DNA of 64,000 nt from Hyphomicrobiales bacterium (GCA_900466745.1 UBNE01000007.1:21113-85112), one strand, 5' to 3'. Shown: positions 10,899 through 19,707, numbered from the stretch's first letter. Notes: generated from the letters alone by a model not told the origin. A program made the numbers and translations.

Positions 10899-11411
10899 TC
10901 ACTTGTGCGGGTGCTTGTGGATCGGGTCGACCCAGTAGACCTCTTCCGGCTTCTCGACCGGGTCGACATCGGTGATGTTGACCACCACCGCCTCGTTGTC
11001 CGAACGCACCAGCACGCATTGCAGCGGGTTGTCGGGATCGGCGTTGATCTCCTGATGCGGCACGAAGGGCGGCACGTAGATGAAGTCGCCCGGCCCGGCC
11101 TCGGCGACGAATTCCAGCCGCTCGCCCCAGCGCATCCGGGCCTTGCCGCTCACCACATAGATCACGCTTTCGAGCTCGCCGTGATGGTGCACGCCGGTCT
11201 TGGCATTGGGCTCTATCGCGACCGTGCCGGCCCAGATCTTCTGCGCGCCGACGCGGGCGTGGTTAATCGCGGCCTGCCGAAACATGCCGGGCGTCTGCGC
11301 CGTGTTGGGGTCGAGCTTGTCGCCGGAGATCACCCGCACGCCGTCATGCTTCCAGCGTGGCTCCTCATGGGAATGCTCGTGCGGGTGGTCGTGCGAATGA
11401 TCGTCGTCCAT
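10899..11411 (-). CDS. Cupin-domain protein with His-rich ends
   Basis: 170-residue single-cupin protein. The cupin metal-binding motif is visible as VHHHGELESVIYVVSG, and the second motif lies around GDFIYVPPFVPHQEIN. Both ends are rich in histidine: MDDDHSHDHPHEHSHEEP at the start and DPIHKHPHK at the end, which could add metal binding. AAGGAGG precedes the ATG with good spacing. The enzyme or sensor role cannot be told. It is the last gene of a minus-strand group with sseA and the AlaX gene. Confidence 0.8.
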   Translation of the reverse strand: MDDDHSHDHPHEHSHEEPRWKHDGVRVISGDKLDPNTAQTPGMFRQAAINHARVGAQKIWAGTVAIEPNAKTGVHHHGELESVIYVVSGKARMRWGERLEFVAEAGPGDFIYVPPFVPHQEINADPDNPLQCVLVRSDNEAVVVNITDVDPVEKPEEVYWVDPIHKHPHK

Positions 11412-11456
11412 GGCGGCCTCCTTGCCCTCGGGACGAGGGCTGTGAACGGTGTCCGG

Positions 11457-12314
11457 TCAGCCTTGCTTCGCCGGCCCGGTCGCGATCGGCCGGTCGCTCG
11501 CGCCCCATTCCGACCAGGAGCCATCATAGAGCGCGCGGCCCGGCTTGCCGATGCTCTCCAGCGCCGTCGACAGGATCGCGGCGGTGACGCCCGAGCCGCA
11601 GCTCGTGATCAGCGGCCTGTCGAGATCGACGCCCGCCTCGGTGAAGGCGGCGGCGATCGCGGCGGCGTCCTTCAGCCGGCCATCGGCGATCAGGGCGGTC
11701 GCCGGCACGTTGAGCGCGCCGGGCATATGGCCCGAGCGGACGCCGGGGCGCGGCTCCGGCGCCTCGCCGCGGAAGCGGTCGGCCGGGCGGGCGTCGACGA
11801 TCTGCGCCTCGCCGCCGGCGAGCGCTCCGGCGACATCCTCGGCGCTGGCCACGGCGGCGGCGTCGAGCCGGGCGGTGAAATTGCGGGCGGCGCGGGCGCG
11901 CGGCGGACCGTGCTCGATCGGCCGGCTCTCGGCCTGCCATTTCGGGAAGCCGCCTTCCAGGATCACCACGTCCTTTGCCCCGAAGCTGCGGAAGGTCCAG
12001 CGCACGCGCGGCGCCGAGAACAGGCCGAGGCCGTCATAGACGACGATGCGCATGCCGTCGCCGATGCCCATGGCGCCGACCGCCGCCGCGAAGTCCTCCG
12101 CCCGCGGCAGCATGTGCGGCAGGCTGGAGGCGGTGTCCTTCACCGCGTCGATATCGAAATGCACGGCACCGGGAATGCGGCGCTCGGCGAATTCGGCATG
12201 GGGGTCGCGGCCATGGGCCGGCAGATACCAGGAGCCGTCGACCACGACGACTTCGGGCGCGTCGAGATGCCCGGCGAGCCAGTCGGTCGAAACGAAAACG
12301 TCTTCGCGGGCCAT
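11457..12314 (-). CDS. sseA: 3-mercaptopyruvate / thiosulfate sulfurtransferase
   Basis: 285-residue two-domain rhodanese. The first domain (about 1-130) includes DGSWYLP and a degenerate, non-catalytic site. The second carries the active-site loop CGSGVTA with the persulfide cysteine at residue 239. The CGSGVT form is typical of mercaptopyruvate sulfurtransferase rather than thiosulfate-specific rhodanese (CRKGVT). GGAGGAC upstream fixes the ATG at 12314. Cytoplasmic, since no signal peptide is seen. Confidence 0.9.
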   Translation of the reverse strand: MAREDVFVSTDWLAGHLDAPEVVVVDGSWYLPAHGRDPHAEFAERRIPGAVHFDIDAVKDTASSLPHMLPRAEDFAAAVGAMGIGDGMRIVVYDGLGLFSAPRVRWTFRSFGAKDVVILEGGFPKWQAESRPIEHGPPRARAARNFTARLDAAAVASAEDVAGALAGGEAQIVDARPADRFRGEAPEPRPGVRSGHMPGALNVPATALIADGRLKDAAAIAAAFTEAGVDLDRPLITSCGSGVTAAILSTALESIGKPGRALYDGSWSEWGASDRPIATGPAKQG

Positions 12315-12441
12315 GGTGATGTCCTCCGGGCGGGATCTTGTCCGAGCAGCCCGACCGCGCCGCCGGTCCGGGCAGGGCTTCGCCGCTAGCCCGGAACGAT
12401 CTTGCCCGGAACGGCGACGGTGGGTCAGGCGGAGCGCAGCG

Positions 12442-13158
12442 TCAGGCGAGCGCGATGCGCACGCGCCGGTTCTGCTTGCCCTTCTTCTCGATGGCGGTGA
12501 CGGCGAGCAGGCCGATCTCGGCGGTGTTGCGCACATGGGTGCCGCCGCAGGGCTGCAGATCGATGTCGCCGATGGCGACGAGCCGAACCCGGCCCGAGCC
12601 GCGCGGCGGCTTCACCGACATGGTCTTGACGAGGCCGGGATTGGCGTCGAGCTCGGCATCGGTGATCCAGCGCTCGGTGACGTCGGCATGGCGGGCGACG
12701 AGGGCGTTCAGCTTCTCGGCGACCTCGTCCTTGTCGAGCCCGCCCTCGGGAATGTCGAAGTCGAGCCGCCCGTCCGCGTCGCCGACCGAACCGCCGGTGA
12801 CGGGGTAGGGCAGGACGACGCTGAGCAGGTGCAGGGCGGTGTGGACGCGCATGCGCTTGAGGCGCTTCTCCCAGTCGAGCACCGCCGTCACGGTTTCGCC
12901 GGGCTCCGGCGACGCCTGTCCTTCGAGCGGGACGTGGATCACGCGGCTTTTGTCCTCGGGATCGTAGATGGTCGTGCCGATCGCGATTTCGCTGCCGTCG
13001 GCGCGGCGCAGGCTGCCGGCATCGCCCGGCTGGCCGCCGCCGGTCGCATAGAAGACCGTCCGGTCGAGGACGATGCCGCCGCGCTCGTTGACGGCCGCGA
13101 CCGTCGCGGCGGTCTCCTTCAGATAGGCGTCCTGGCGAAAGAGCAGTTCGGTCGGCAT
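12442..13158 (-). CDS. Alanyl-tRNA editing protein (AlaX type)
   Basis: 238-residue free-standing editing domain that hydrolyses mischarged tRNA-Ala (Ser or Gly). It has an N-terminal beta-barrel like the AlaRS linker (ATGGGQPGDAG), then the zinc-site motif HTALH and the second motif CGGTHV near the end. This is the order of AlaX-II proteins, and the residues needed for zinc binding are all present. The ATG at 13158 follows an AGGAAG site. The C-terminus is basic (KKGKQNRRVR). Confidence 0.88.
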   Translation of the reverse strand: MPTELLFRQDAYLKETAATVAAVNERGGIVLDRTVFYATGGGQPGDAGSLRRADGSEIAIGTTIYDPEDKSRVIHVPLEGQASPEPGETVTAVLDWEKRLKRMRVHTALHLLSVVLPYPVTGGSVGDADGRLDFDIPEGGLDKDEVAEKLNALVARHADVTERWITDAELDANPGLVKTMSVKPPRGSGRVRLVAIGDIDLQPCGGTHVRNTAEIGLLAVTAIEKKGKQNRRVRIALA

Positions 13159-13328
13159 GGGCTTCCTGGTCTCGTGTCCTGCGGCGCGGCGCCGCTGTGC
13201 CGCAGACTGCACCGATTGCGCGCCGGGTGCCACCTCGCCGGCGGGATAACGGGGATGACGCGGCGGCGAGGCTTCCTGTGCCCCGCGCCGATGCCTAGAT
13301 GGAGGTCCCGACCGGATCCGGAGCTGTC

Positions 13329-14123
13329 ATGGCGTTGCCCCGCATGAAACCGCAGGACGGCGTCGCCTGGGTCACCGGCGCCAGCTCCGGCATCGGCGCC
13401 GCCGTGGCGCTCGAGCTGGCGCGGCGCGGCTGGACGGTCGCCGTCACCGCCCGCCGATTCGAGCAGCTCGAAGCGCTGGCGCGGCAGGCGCAGGGCCTGC
13501 CGGGGCGGCTCGTCGTCCATGCCGGGGACGTCACCGATGCGGCTTCGATGCGCAACCTGGTGGCGGGCATCGAGACGGTGCACGGCCCGATCGCGCTGGC
13601 GTTCCTGAATGCCGGCGTGGCTTCGGGCACCCCCGGCTCGCCGCTCGACCTGACGGCGTTCGAGCAGGCCATGGCCGTCAATTTCTTCGGCGTCGTCAAA
13701 AGCCTCTCGGCGATTCTGGAACCGATGCAGGGGCGGCGGCGCGGGCAGGTGGCCGTCACGGGCTCGCTGGTGGGCTATCGGGGCCTGCCGGGCGGCGCGG
13801 CCTATGGCGCCTCCAAGGCGGCGGCGATCCATCTCTGCGAATCGCTGCGCTTCGACTGCGAGGCCCTCGGCGTGCGGCTGCAGGTGGTCAATCCGGGCTT
13901 CGTCGACACGCCGATGACGCAGCGCAACGGCTTCGCCATGCCCTTGCTGATGTCGGCCGCCGAAAGCGCCCGGCGGATCGCCGACGGTTTCGAGCGCGGC
14001 GGCTTCGAGATCACCTTTCCGCGCCGCCTGGCCTTCCTGCTCAAGATCGGCCGCTGCCTGCCGTACCGCGCCTATTTCGCGCTGATGGCGCGCGTGGCGA
14101 GCCGGAGCCTGAAGCGAGGCTGA
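13329..14123 (+). CDS. SDR family NAD(P)-dependent oxidoreductase
   Basis: 264-residue classical short-chain dehydrogenase. The cofactor-binding TGASSGIG is at residues 16-23, NAG follows in the mid-sheet (LNAGVASG), and the catalytic pair is Y159/K163 (YGASK) with a serine in VAVTGSLVGYRG. PGFVDTPMTQRNGF after the active site is typical. The region C-terminal to this is hydrophobic and basic (RRLAFLLKIGRCLPYRAYFALMARV) and may sit against the membrane. An alternative start lies 30 bases upstream. Substrate unknown. Confidence 0.88.
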   Translation: MALPRMKPQDGVAWVTGASSGIGAAVALELARRGWTVAVTARRFEQLEALARQAQGLPGRLVVHAGDVTDAASMRNLVAGIETVHGPIALAFLNAGVASGTPGSPLDLTAFEQAMAVNFFGVVKSLSAILEPMQGRRRGQVAVTGSLVGYRGLPGGAAYGASKAAAIHLCESLRFDCEALGVRLQVVNPGFVDTPMTQRNGFAMPLLMSAAESARRIADGFERGGFEITFPRRLAFLLKIGRCLPYRAYFALMARVASRSLKRG

Positions 14124-14279
14124 TTCACCGGCTGCGGCCGTGATCGGTCGGGAGGATGGCAGGGGCGGTAGCGAAAAGGCAGTTGCGCAGATCGTGTCGA
14201 AAGGCGTTGCGCCAGATCAAGCCCCGGGCCGGCATCCATGGCTATCGTCCAGGCATCCACACAGTGACGAGGTGCCTCC

Positions 14280-14522
14280 ATGTCCAACACGCCGCATACG
14301 CTTGCCGACGAATTTCCCGGGCAGATGGACGCGATCCACAAGCTCAAGGTCTCGAACGCCGAATTCGCCAGGCTGCTCGAGCAATACGACCAGGTGAACG
14401 ATCAGGTCCATCTGGCCGAGACCAAGATCGAGCCGATCGACGATCTGAGCGAGGTCGAGCTGCGCAAGCGCCGTCTTCAGATCAAGGACGAGATCGCAAG
14501 GGCATTGGCCGACGCGTCCTGA
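14280..14522 (+). CDS. DUF465 / YdcH family small protein
   Basis: 80-residue helical protein of the YdcH family, with the usual LEQYDQVNDQVHLAE and RLQIKDEIARAL helices. Length is typical. Start supported by GAGGTG just upstream. These proteins are small, charged coiled coils of unproven function. A strong hairpin lies about 30 bases downstream. Confidence 0.85.
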   Translation: MSNTPHTLADEFPGQMDAIHKLKVSNAEFARLLEQYDQVNDQVHLAETKIEPIDDLSEVELRKRRLQIKDEIARALADAS

Positions 14523-14825
14523 CCAGCGCGCCGGCCCGGCGACGCGCCTGTGCCGCCGCTGATCGCGATCCCGATCAGCGGCGGGGTCGCCGCCGGCAGC
14601 GGAGCCTCCGGCATGAGCGGATGGCGACCTTCGGCCGGGAATCGCGGAAGCGGACCACGATTTCAGGAAGGCGGACCGCCGCGAGCCGGCCGGCGCCTGA
14701 GCGGGCGCCATCACTCGCTCCGAGGGCGAAGCCGCGAGCGAAACGACCCGCCGGAAAAGCCGGCGGCCGGAAGAGCGAGGAAATCGCGGAAAAAGCGCAA
14801 TAAAATCAGCGCTTGAAAATGCTGT
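14523..14825. other. Intergenic stretch with one strong hairpin
   Basis: No convincing gene in these 303 bases. A perfect 13-pair hairpin is present (CCGCCGCTGATCG at 14553-14565 with CGATCAGCGGCGG at 14572-14584), without a T-run. It may mark the end of the DUF465 transcript. The rest is GC-rich and unremarkable. Confidence 0.5.
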
Positions 14826-14899
14826 TGGAGGCCTCGCCCGGAATCGAACCGGGGTGCAAGGATTTGCAGTCCTCTGCGTAACCACTCCGCCACGAGGCC
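14826..14899 (-). tRNA. tRNA-Cys (GCA), CCA encoded
   Basis: Minus-strand cloverleaf: acceptor GGCCTCG pairs with CGAGGCC, D-arm GGCGGAGTGGTTACGC, anticodon loop CTGCAAA with GCA, and T-arm CCCGGTTCGAATCCGGG, discriminator T followed by an encoded CCA (14826-14828). Confidence 0.97.
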
Positions 14900-15065
14900 T
14901 TCCAGCGAGGGCGGCCAGCGCCGCTCTCGCGACAGCGGCTATACCGACAAGCCGGACGCGCCGCAAGCCGCAACAGCCGGTTTCGCCGCCGCGGCATGAA
15001 GATGTGTTTTGCCGTCACAAGGGGCTTGCGCACCGCCGAGTGCGCGGCTATTACCCCGCCACCGT

Positions 15066-15140
15066 TCCCGGATAGCTCAGCGGTAGAGCAATCGACTGTT
15101 AATCGATTGGTCGCAGGTTCGAATCCTGCTCCGGGAGCCA
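15066..15140 (+). tRNA. tRNA-Asn (GTT), CCA encoded
   Basis: 75-nt cloverleaf: acceptor TCCCGGA with TCCGGGA, D-arm GCTCAGCGGTAGAGC, anticodon loop CTGTTAA with GTT, T-arm GCAGGTTCGAATCCTGC, discriminator G and encoded CCA. A Rho-independent terminator follows 10 bases later. Confidence 0.97.
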
Positions 15141-15150
15141 GCAGTTTCAA

Positions 15151-15183
15151 GGGCTTGGGCGCGCGATCGCCCGAGCCCTTTTT
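15151..15183 (+). terminator. Rho-independent terminator of tRNA-Asn
   Basis: GGGCTTGGGCG (15151-15161) pairs with CGCCCGAGCCC (15168-15178), 11 pairs including one G-U, followed by five T. Confidence 0.88.
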
Positions 15184-15373
15184 CGTTGCGGCCGCCTGAA
15201 ACGCAGACGCAGCAAAAGACGCGGCCCTGGGCCTCGCATGCGGGCGGGCTCGCAGACGGTCATCCCGTCCGCCGCGCCCGCGAGAACCGCTCCGCGAGGC
15301 CACGGGCTGGCTGAAGACCCGGGATTGCGTCATGGTGGCGCCACCGGCAGGGGCCGGCCGACCGGAGCGGGGC

Positions 15374-15664
15374 ATGCAGACGCTGGATCATCTCGTCGTT
15401 TGGGTGATTGTCGGGCTGATCGGCGGCAGCCTGGCGGGGTTCGCGATCCGCTGGGAGCGGCGCGGATTCGGCCCGCTGCGGAATCTGGCCGTCGGGCTCG
15501 CCGGCGCCGTGGTCGGCGGCCTGATCTTCCGCTGGTTCCAGCTTTTCGCCGGCCTCGACGCCATCGCCATTTCCCTGCGCGACGTGATCGCCGCCTTCGC
15601 GGGCTCGCTGCTGGTCCTCGGAGCTCTGTGGGGCTGGCGCCGCTTCGGGCGTCCGCAGGACTGA
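15374..15664 (+). CDS. Small membrane protein, GlsB/YeaQ-like
   Basis: 96-residue protein with three hydrophobic segments (about 5-24, 38-55 and 70-88) and glycine-rich helices (GLIGGSLAG, GLAGAVVGGLIF). This resembles the transglycosylase-associated/YeaQ/GlsB small membrane family. The match is by overall pattern, so the name is tentative. The ATG at 15374 places the first helix directly after a short lead. Confidence 0.6.
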   Translation: MQTLDHLVVWVIVGLIGGSLAGFAIRWERRGFGPLRNLAVGLAGAVVGGLIFRWFQLFAGLDAIAISLRDVIAAFAGSLLVLGALWGWRRFGRPQD

Positions 15665-15825
15665 TTTTCGCTCGCCGGCCGGCGAGCCCGCCTTGCGCGA
15701 GCGCGCTTGCCTTTTGCGCTGCACTCGAACAGAAAGCTGCCATGAGCGGCGCCGCCGTGCCGGGCTTCTGGCGAGATGGCCTCGGAGCTGCGTCCGGGCG
15801 GCGGTGCAGACGGAGAGTTCAGGGC

Positions 15826-16464
15826 ATGGAAGGTTTCACCGGGCTTCGCCGCAATATGGTCGATTGCCAGTTGCGGACCTATGACGTCACGGACCGGGCC
15901 GTGCTGGCGGCGGCGGACACGGTTCCGCGCGAGGTCTTCGTCGCGGAGAATCAGGCCTATCTGGCCTATCTCGACCAGGCGATCGAGCTGGCGGGCACCG
16001 GGCGGGCGCTGATGGCGCCGATGGTGATCGCGCGGATGATCCAGACGCTCGATCTCCAGCCCGGCGAGGCTGCGCTCGAATATGGCGGCGGCACCGGCTA
16101 CGGGGCCGCCCTGATGGACCGCATGGGCGTGAAGGCGACGCTCTGGGAGACCGATCCGGCGGCGCGCGCGCTGGCCGTCGCGGCGCTGGCGCGGGCCGGA
16201 AGCGGGGCTGTCGTCGCCGAGGCCGAGCCGGCCAAGGGCTCCTTCGATGCGATTCTGGTGAGCGGCTCCTGCGAGGTCGAGCCGGCGAGCCTGTTTCCCC
16301 TGTTGCGGCAGGAAGGCCGCCTCGTCGTGGTCGAGGGAATCGGGCGCGCCGCCCGCGTGAAGCTCTACCAGAAGTCCGGGGAGGTCGTTGCCGGCCGCCC
16401 CGTCTTCGACGCCGCGGCGCCCGAACTCGCCGAATTCCGGCGCCCGCCGGAATTCGTGTTCTGA
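15826..16464 (+). CDS. Protein-L-isoaspartate O-methyltransferase family protein
   Basis: 212-residue SAM-dependent methyltransferase of the PCMT family. The N-terminal part (RRNMVDCQLRTYDVTDRAVL, PREVFV) and motif I (ALEYGGGTGYGAAL) match the alphaproteobacterial Pcm-like group that lies next to tolC. The C-terminal substrate region is shorter than in true PIMT enzymes, so catalytic repair activity is uncertain. The ATG at 15826 follows CGGAGAG. The gene precedes the tolC-like gene by 93 bases. Confidence 0.83.
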   Translation: MEGFTGLRRNMVDCQLRTYDVTDRAVLAAADTVPREVFVAENQAYLAYLDQAIELAGTGRALMAPMVIARMIQTLDLQPGEAALEYGGGTGYGAALMDRMGVKATLWETDPAARALAVAALARAGSGAVVAEAEPAKGSFDAILVSGSCEVEPASLFPLLRQEGRLVVVEGIGRAARVKLYQKSGEVVAGRPVFDAAAPELAEFRRPPEFVF

Positions 16465-16557
16465 GGCCGGGGTGTCGCATTTTTGCGGCACCTGTTCACG
16501 GAAACCCGGCCCGGGGCGGCGACCGCTGTTGGCGGACGGCTCCGGGACAGGTATGAA

Positions 16558-18042
16558 ATGAAGACTTCTGCCGAGGCTGGGGCGATGCCTGGGCGCGACT
16601 TGAGTGCGCACGAGAGGCGTCCAGTGGAAAGACGAAGCGATAAAAAGGGTTTGGGTCTCGGGGTCGGCACCGTCCTGACGGTGCTGCTCGCGGGCGGCTG
16701 GTCGGCGAGCGTGCAGGCGCAGACGATGGAAGCCGCGCTGGCACGGGCCTATGCCGGCAATCCGACCCTGAACGCCCAGCGGGCCTCGGTGCGCGCCACC
16801 GACGAGAACGTGCCGCAGGCGCGGGCCGGCTACCGGCCCAAGATCACCGCCTCCGCGGATATCGGAGCCAGCATCACCGAGTCGGAAATCCCCGCCCTGG
16901 CGAGCACGTCTCCCTATCACACCCGGGTCGATTCGCGCCTCGCGCCGCGCGGCGCCGGCGTGCAGATCACCCAGAACATCTTCGATTCCGGCAAGACCCG
17001 CAGCGCGATCAGCCAATCCGAATCGCAGGTTCTCGGCGCGCGCGAGACGCTGCGCAACACCGAGCAGAACGTCCTGCTCGACGCCGCGACCTCCTATATG
17101 AACGTGCTGCGCGACACCGCGATCCTCAACCTCAACCGCAACAACGTCGAGGTTCTGGAGGAGCAGCTCCGCCAGACGCGCGACCGCTTCCAGGTCGGCG
17201 AGGTGACGCGCACCGACGTCGCGCAGGCCGAGGCGCGCCTGTCCTCGGCGCAGTCGCAGGCCATCCTGGCCGAATCGAACCTCAAGACGTCGGTGGCGCG
17301 CTATCGCCAGAATGTCGGCATGGAGCCGCGTTCGCTCGCGCCCGGCCGGCCGGTCGAGAACCTGTTGCCGAAATCCTTGCCGGCGGCCCTCAGCCAGGCG
17401 CTGACCGGCCATCCGGCCATCGTCGCGGCGCTGCACGGCGTCGACGCGGCCGAATTGCAGGTCAAGGTGACCGAGGCCGATCTCGGCCCGACCTTCGGCG
17501 TCACCGGCTCGGTGCAGCAGCGCTACGATTCGCAGTATTACGGCGACAACCGGGTCTCGGCGAGCATCGTCGGCGCCCTGACGATCCCGATCTACGAAGG
17601 CGGGCAGGTCTATGCCCGCACCCGCCAGGCCAAGGAGACGGCCGGGCAGCGCCGGATCGAGGTGGACACCCAGCGCGACACCGTGCGCGCCGCGGTGATT
17701 TCGGCCTGGGGCGGGCTCGAGGCGGCGAAGGCGCAGATCGTGGCGGCGCAGGCCCAGGTGGAGGCGGCCTCGACGGCGCTCGCCGGCGTGCGCGAGGAAG
17801 CCAAGGTCGGGCAGCGGACGACGCTCGACGTGCTCAACGCGCAGCAGGAGCTGGTCAGCGCCCGCTCGACGCTGGTGACGGCGCAGCGCGACCGCGTCGT
17901 GGCGTCCTATGCCGTGCTCTCGGCGATCGGCAAGCTCTCGGCCCAGACGCTGAGGCTGAAGACCGCCACCTATGACGCGCGGCAGCATTACGACCAGGTC
18001 AAGGACAAGCTGTGGGGCACGCAGACGCCCGACGGGCGCTGA
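16558..18042 (+). CDS. tolC: TolC family outer membrane protein
   Basis: Outer-membrane channel component for type I secretion and RND efflux. After a basic lead and a hydrophobic signal (VGTVLTVLLAGGWSASVQAQ) the mature protein begins near QTMEAALARAY. Two similar halves follow, with coiled-coil stretches (ENNVEVLEEQL-type helices) and the repeat landmark GEVTRTDVAQAEARLSSA in the first half matched by GQRTTLDVLNAQQELVSA in the second. The exact start is uncertain: ATG at 16558 or 16585 both keep the signal. No secretion ATPase or adaptor gene is adjacent. Confidence 0.88.
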   Translation: MKTSAEAGAMPGRDLSAHERRPVERRSDKKGLGLGVGTVLTVLLAGGWSASVQAQTMEAALARAYAGNPTLNAQRASVRATDENVPQARAGYRPKITASADIGASITESEIPALASTSPYHTRVDSRLAPRGAGVQITQNIFDSGKTRSAISQSESQVLGARETLRNTEQNVLLDAATSYMNVLRDTAILNLNRNNVEVLEEQLRQTRDRFQVGEVTRTDVAQAEARLSSAQSQAILAESNLKTSVARYRQNVGMEPRSLAPGRPVENLLPKSLPAALSQALTGHPAIVAALHGVDAAELQVKVTEADLGPTFGVTGSVQQRYDSQYYGDNRVSASIVGALTIPIYEGGQVYARTRQAKETAGQRRIEVDTQRDTVRAAVISAWGGLEAAKAQIVAAQAQVEAASTALAGVREEAKVGQRTTLDVLNAQQELVSARSTLVTAQRDRVVASYAVLSAIGKLSAQTLRLKTATYDARQHYDQVKDKLWGTQTPDGR

Positions 18043-18232
18043 GCCCGGACGGCGTTCGCCCGGCCGCCGGCTCGGGGCAGGGCCGGCATCTCCCGGAAAC
18101 GAGGCGGCGGAGCGGTTTTCTCCTGTGGGGGAAGGCTTTACCGCCTTGTCTGACCGGACTCACATGGAATACTGCGCGGTGGAGCGGCGTTGATTCCATC
18201 GGCGCGCGCGGTGCCCAACGGTCCGGACTGCC

Positions 18233-18823
18233 ATGAACGCGCAAGCCAAGCCCAATGAACCGTCGATGGAGGAGATCCTGGCTTCCATCCGCCGGATCAT
18301 TTCCGACGACGAAGCCAAGCCGGCCGGGGCCGCGCCGGCGCCTGCGGCTCCCGAGCCGGAGCCGGCCGTGATCGACGACGACGTGCTCGATCTGGGCACC
18401 GAGGCGGCCTTCGTCGCCGCCCCGCCGGCGGAGCCGGAAACGGCCGCTGCCGCTGACCAGCCCGAGGTCGAGGCCGATCTCGATTTCCGCGAGACCGAGG
18501 CCTTCGGTCCGCCGGCTCCGGCGGCGGAGGCCGCTCCGGCCGAGGCGGCGCCGATCGCCGCCGCCGCTCCCCGGCCCGAGCCGGCGCCGCAGGCGGTCGA
18601 CATGGCGAGCCTGCTGTCCGATCAGGCCAGCTCGGCCGTCACCAGCGCCTTCGGCCAGCTCGCCAACACCGTCCTGAGCAACAATGCCCGCACGCTGGAG
18701 GACCTGGTCAAGGATATGCTCAAGCCGATGCTGAAGACCTGGCTCGACGACAATCTTCCCTCGATGGTCGAGCGTCTGGTGCGGGCCGAGATCGAGCGGG
18801 TCGCGCGCGGCGGGCGCGGCTGA
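18233..18823 (+). CDS. popZ: Polar organizing protein PopZ (DUF2497)
   Basis: 196-residue PopZ. The signature N-terminal helix EPSMEEILASIRRIISDDE (residues about 9-27) binds partner proteins. A long acidic Pro/Ala-rich linker (about 28-120) and a C-terminal oligomerisation region (DLVKDMLKPMLKTWLDDNLP, then SMVERLVRAEIERVARGG) follow. PopZ forms the cell-pole matrix that anchors ParB/origin and cell-cycle regulators in alphaproteobacteria. It lies upstream of valS in the same orientation, as I recall for Caulobacter, but here three genes lie between. Confidence 0.93.
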   Translation: MNAQAKPNEPSMEEILASIRRIISDDEAKPAGAAPAPAAPEPEPAVIDDDVLDLGTEAAFVAAPPAEPETAAAADQPEVEADLDFRETEAFGPPAPAAEAAPAEAAPIAAAAPRPEPAPQAVDMASLLSDQASSAVTSAFGQLANTVLSNNARTLEDLVKDMLKPMLKTWLDDNLPSMVERLVRAEIERVARGGRG

Positions 18824-18927
18824 CCATCGGACCGGATATCGTAGTCGGTCCGATGGCCTGGACGCCTCGCTCCGCATCGGCTTTGCCGAAAACCACAGCC
18901 CGCTTTTCGGCGCGAGGCTCCAAGCCA
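18824..18927. repeat. Nested inverted repeats after popZ
   Basis: Two consecutive palindromes. The first is a perfect 11-base pair of arms, CCATCGGACCG (18824-18834) and CGGTCCGATGG (18846-18856), starting at the popZ stop. The second has arms TGGCCTGGACGCCTCGC (18854-18870) and GCGAGGCTCCAAGCCA (18912-18927), with an inner GCCGAAAA/TTTTCGGC stem. No long T-run follows either. It sits between convergent genes and may act as a two-way end or be a mobile palindrome. Confidence 0.6.
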
Positions 18928-18971
18928 TCGCGTCGGCCGCCCGAAGCAGGCTGGCCGGCGTTCCGCCGCGC

Positions 18972-19214
18972 CTATTCCGCCTTGGCGAGACGGCCTGCCT
19001 TGGCCTCGGCCCTGCGGGCGGGCTTCCGCAAGCGGTCGAAGGCGCCGGCCTCGTTGAGGCGCTTGAGAGCGTAGCCCGCCACGGTCAGCGCCGCGGTCGG
19101 CGCGCCGAGGCGCGAGACCAGCATGGTGAGGCCGATGGCCAGCGGCCGGGGGTAGCGGCCCGACGCGGCCTCGACCGAGACCCACGCCCCGAGAAGGTGA
19201 ACGAGAAGCTTCAT
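18972..19214 (-). CDS. Small hypothetical protein with a hydrophobic N-terminus
   Basis: 80-residue protein, hydrophobic over about residues 1-50 (two possible membrane or amphipathic segments: LVHLLGAWVSVEAASGRY, and AIGLTMLVSRLGAPTAALTV) and strongly basic at the C-terminus. A GGCAGG site precedes the ATG. It lies 10 bases after the PNPOx gene in the same direction, so the two are probably co-transcribed. I do not recognise a family. Confidence 0.55.
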   Translation of the reverse strand: MKLLVHLLGAWVSVEAASGRYPRPLAIGLTMLVSRLGAPTAALTVAGYALKRLNEAGAFDRLRKPARRAEAKAGRLAKAE

Positions 19215-19224
19215 CTGCCTGCCC

Positions 19225-19707
19225 TCAGAGACTGACTTTGCGGTGGTCGCCGAGCTGCGGCTTCGCCCCGGTCAGGGCGGCCGCGGCCATTTTCACACTG
19301 GTGACGATCTTGCCGGGGCTGTCCCAGTATTCCGCCGATGTCGGGCGCACGCGCAGGACGCGGATATCGGGATCGTCGGGGCTGTCCCAGAACAGCTTGT
19401 CGGCGGCCGCCCAGAGCGACTTCACCAGGGCGCGGTCGTCGAGGAGGGTGGCGACCCCGCCGATCGACAGATAGCGCTGGTCGGACGGGTCGGCGAAGGC
19501 GAGGCAGACGGCGTCGTTGAGCCGGATCTCGTCGTCCTTCTGGTCGCGCCGGTCGGTCAGAAAATAGATCGCATCGTCCTCGCGCCGGGCGTTCGCATGC
19601 ATTGGGCGGGCGCGCAGCCCGTCTCCGTCGCCGTCATGCGTCACCAGCATCGCGAATTTGATCGAGTCGACGAGGTCCCATACGCGGTCCTGATCGTTGC
19701 GCGACAT
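19225..19707 (-). CDS. Pyridoxamine 5'-phosphate oxidase-fold stress protein
   Basis: 160-residue split-barrel flavin-binding fold of the general stress protein 26 type. Visible landmarks are the barrel strand AMLVTHDGDGDGLRARPM, then IYFLTDRRDQKDDEI, YLSIGGVATLLDD and a C-terminal AEYWDSPG. It is not a biosynthetic PdxH, which is longer and has a different C-terminus. The AGGAGA before the ATG at 19707 sets the start. The divergent neighbour is dps, another stress gene, and the shared upstream region (19708-19879) could be co-regulated. Confidence 0.82.
   Translation of the reverse strand: MSRNDQDRVWDLVDSIKFAMLVTHDGDGDGLRARPMHANARREDDAIYFLTDRRDQKDDEIRLNDAVCLAFADPSDQRYLSIGGVATLLDDRALVKSLWAAADKLFWDSPDDPDIRVLRVRPTSAEYWDSPGKIVTSVKMAAAALTGAKPQLGDHRKVSL

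Noticed and set aside
14826..15140. tRNA genes as an integration site
   Set aside because: tRNA-Cys and tRNA-Asn are intact, but there is no integrase or direct repeat of the tRNA 3' end nearby.
15238..15825. Long upstream extension of the PCMT-like gene
   Set aside because: It overlaps the YeaQ-like gene in another frame and looks non-coding. The family start is at 15826.
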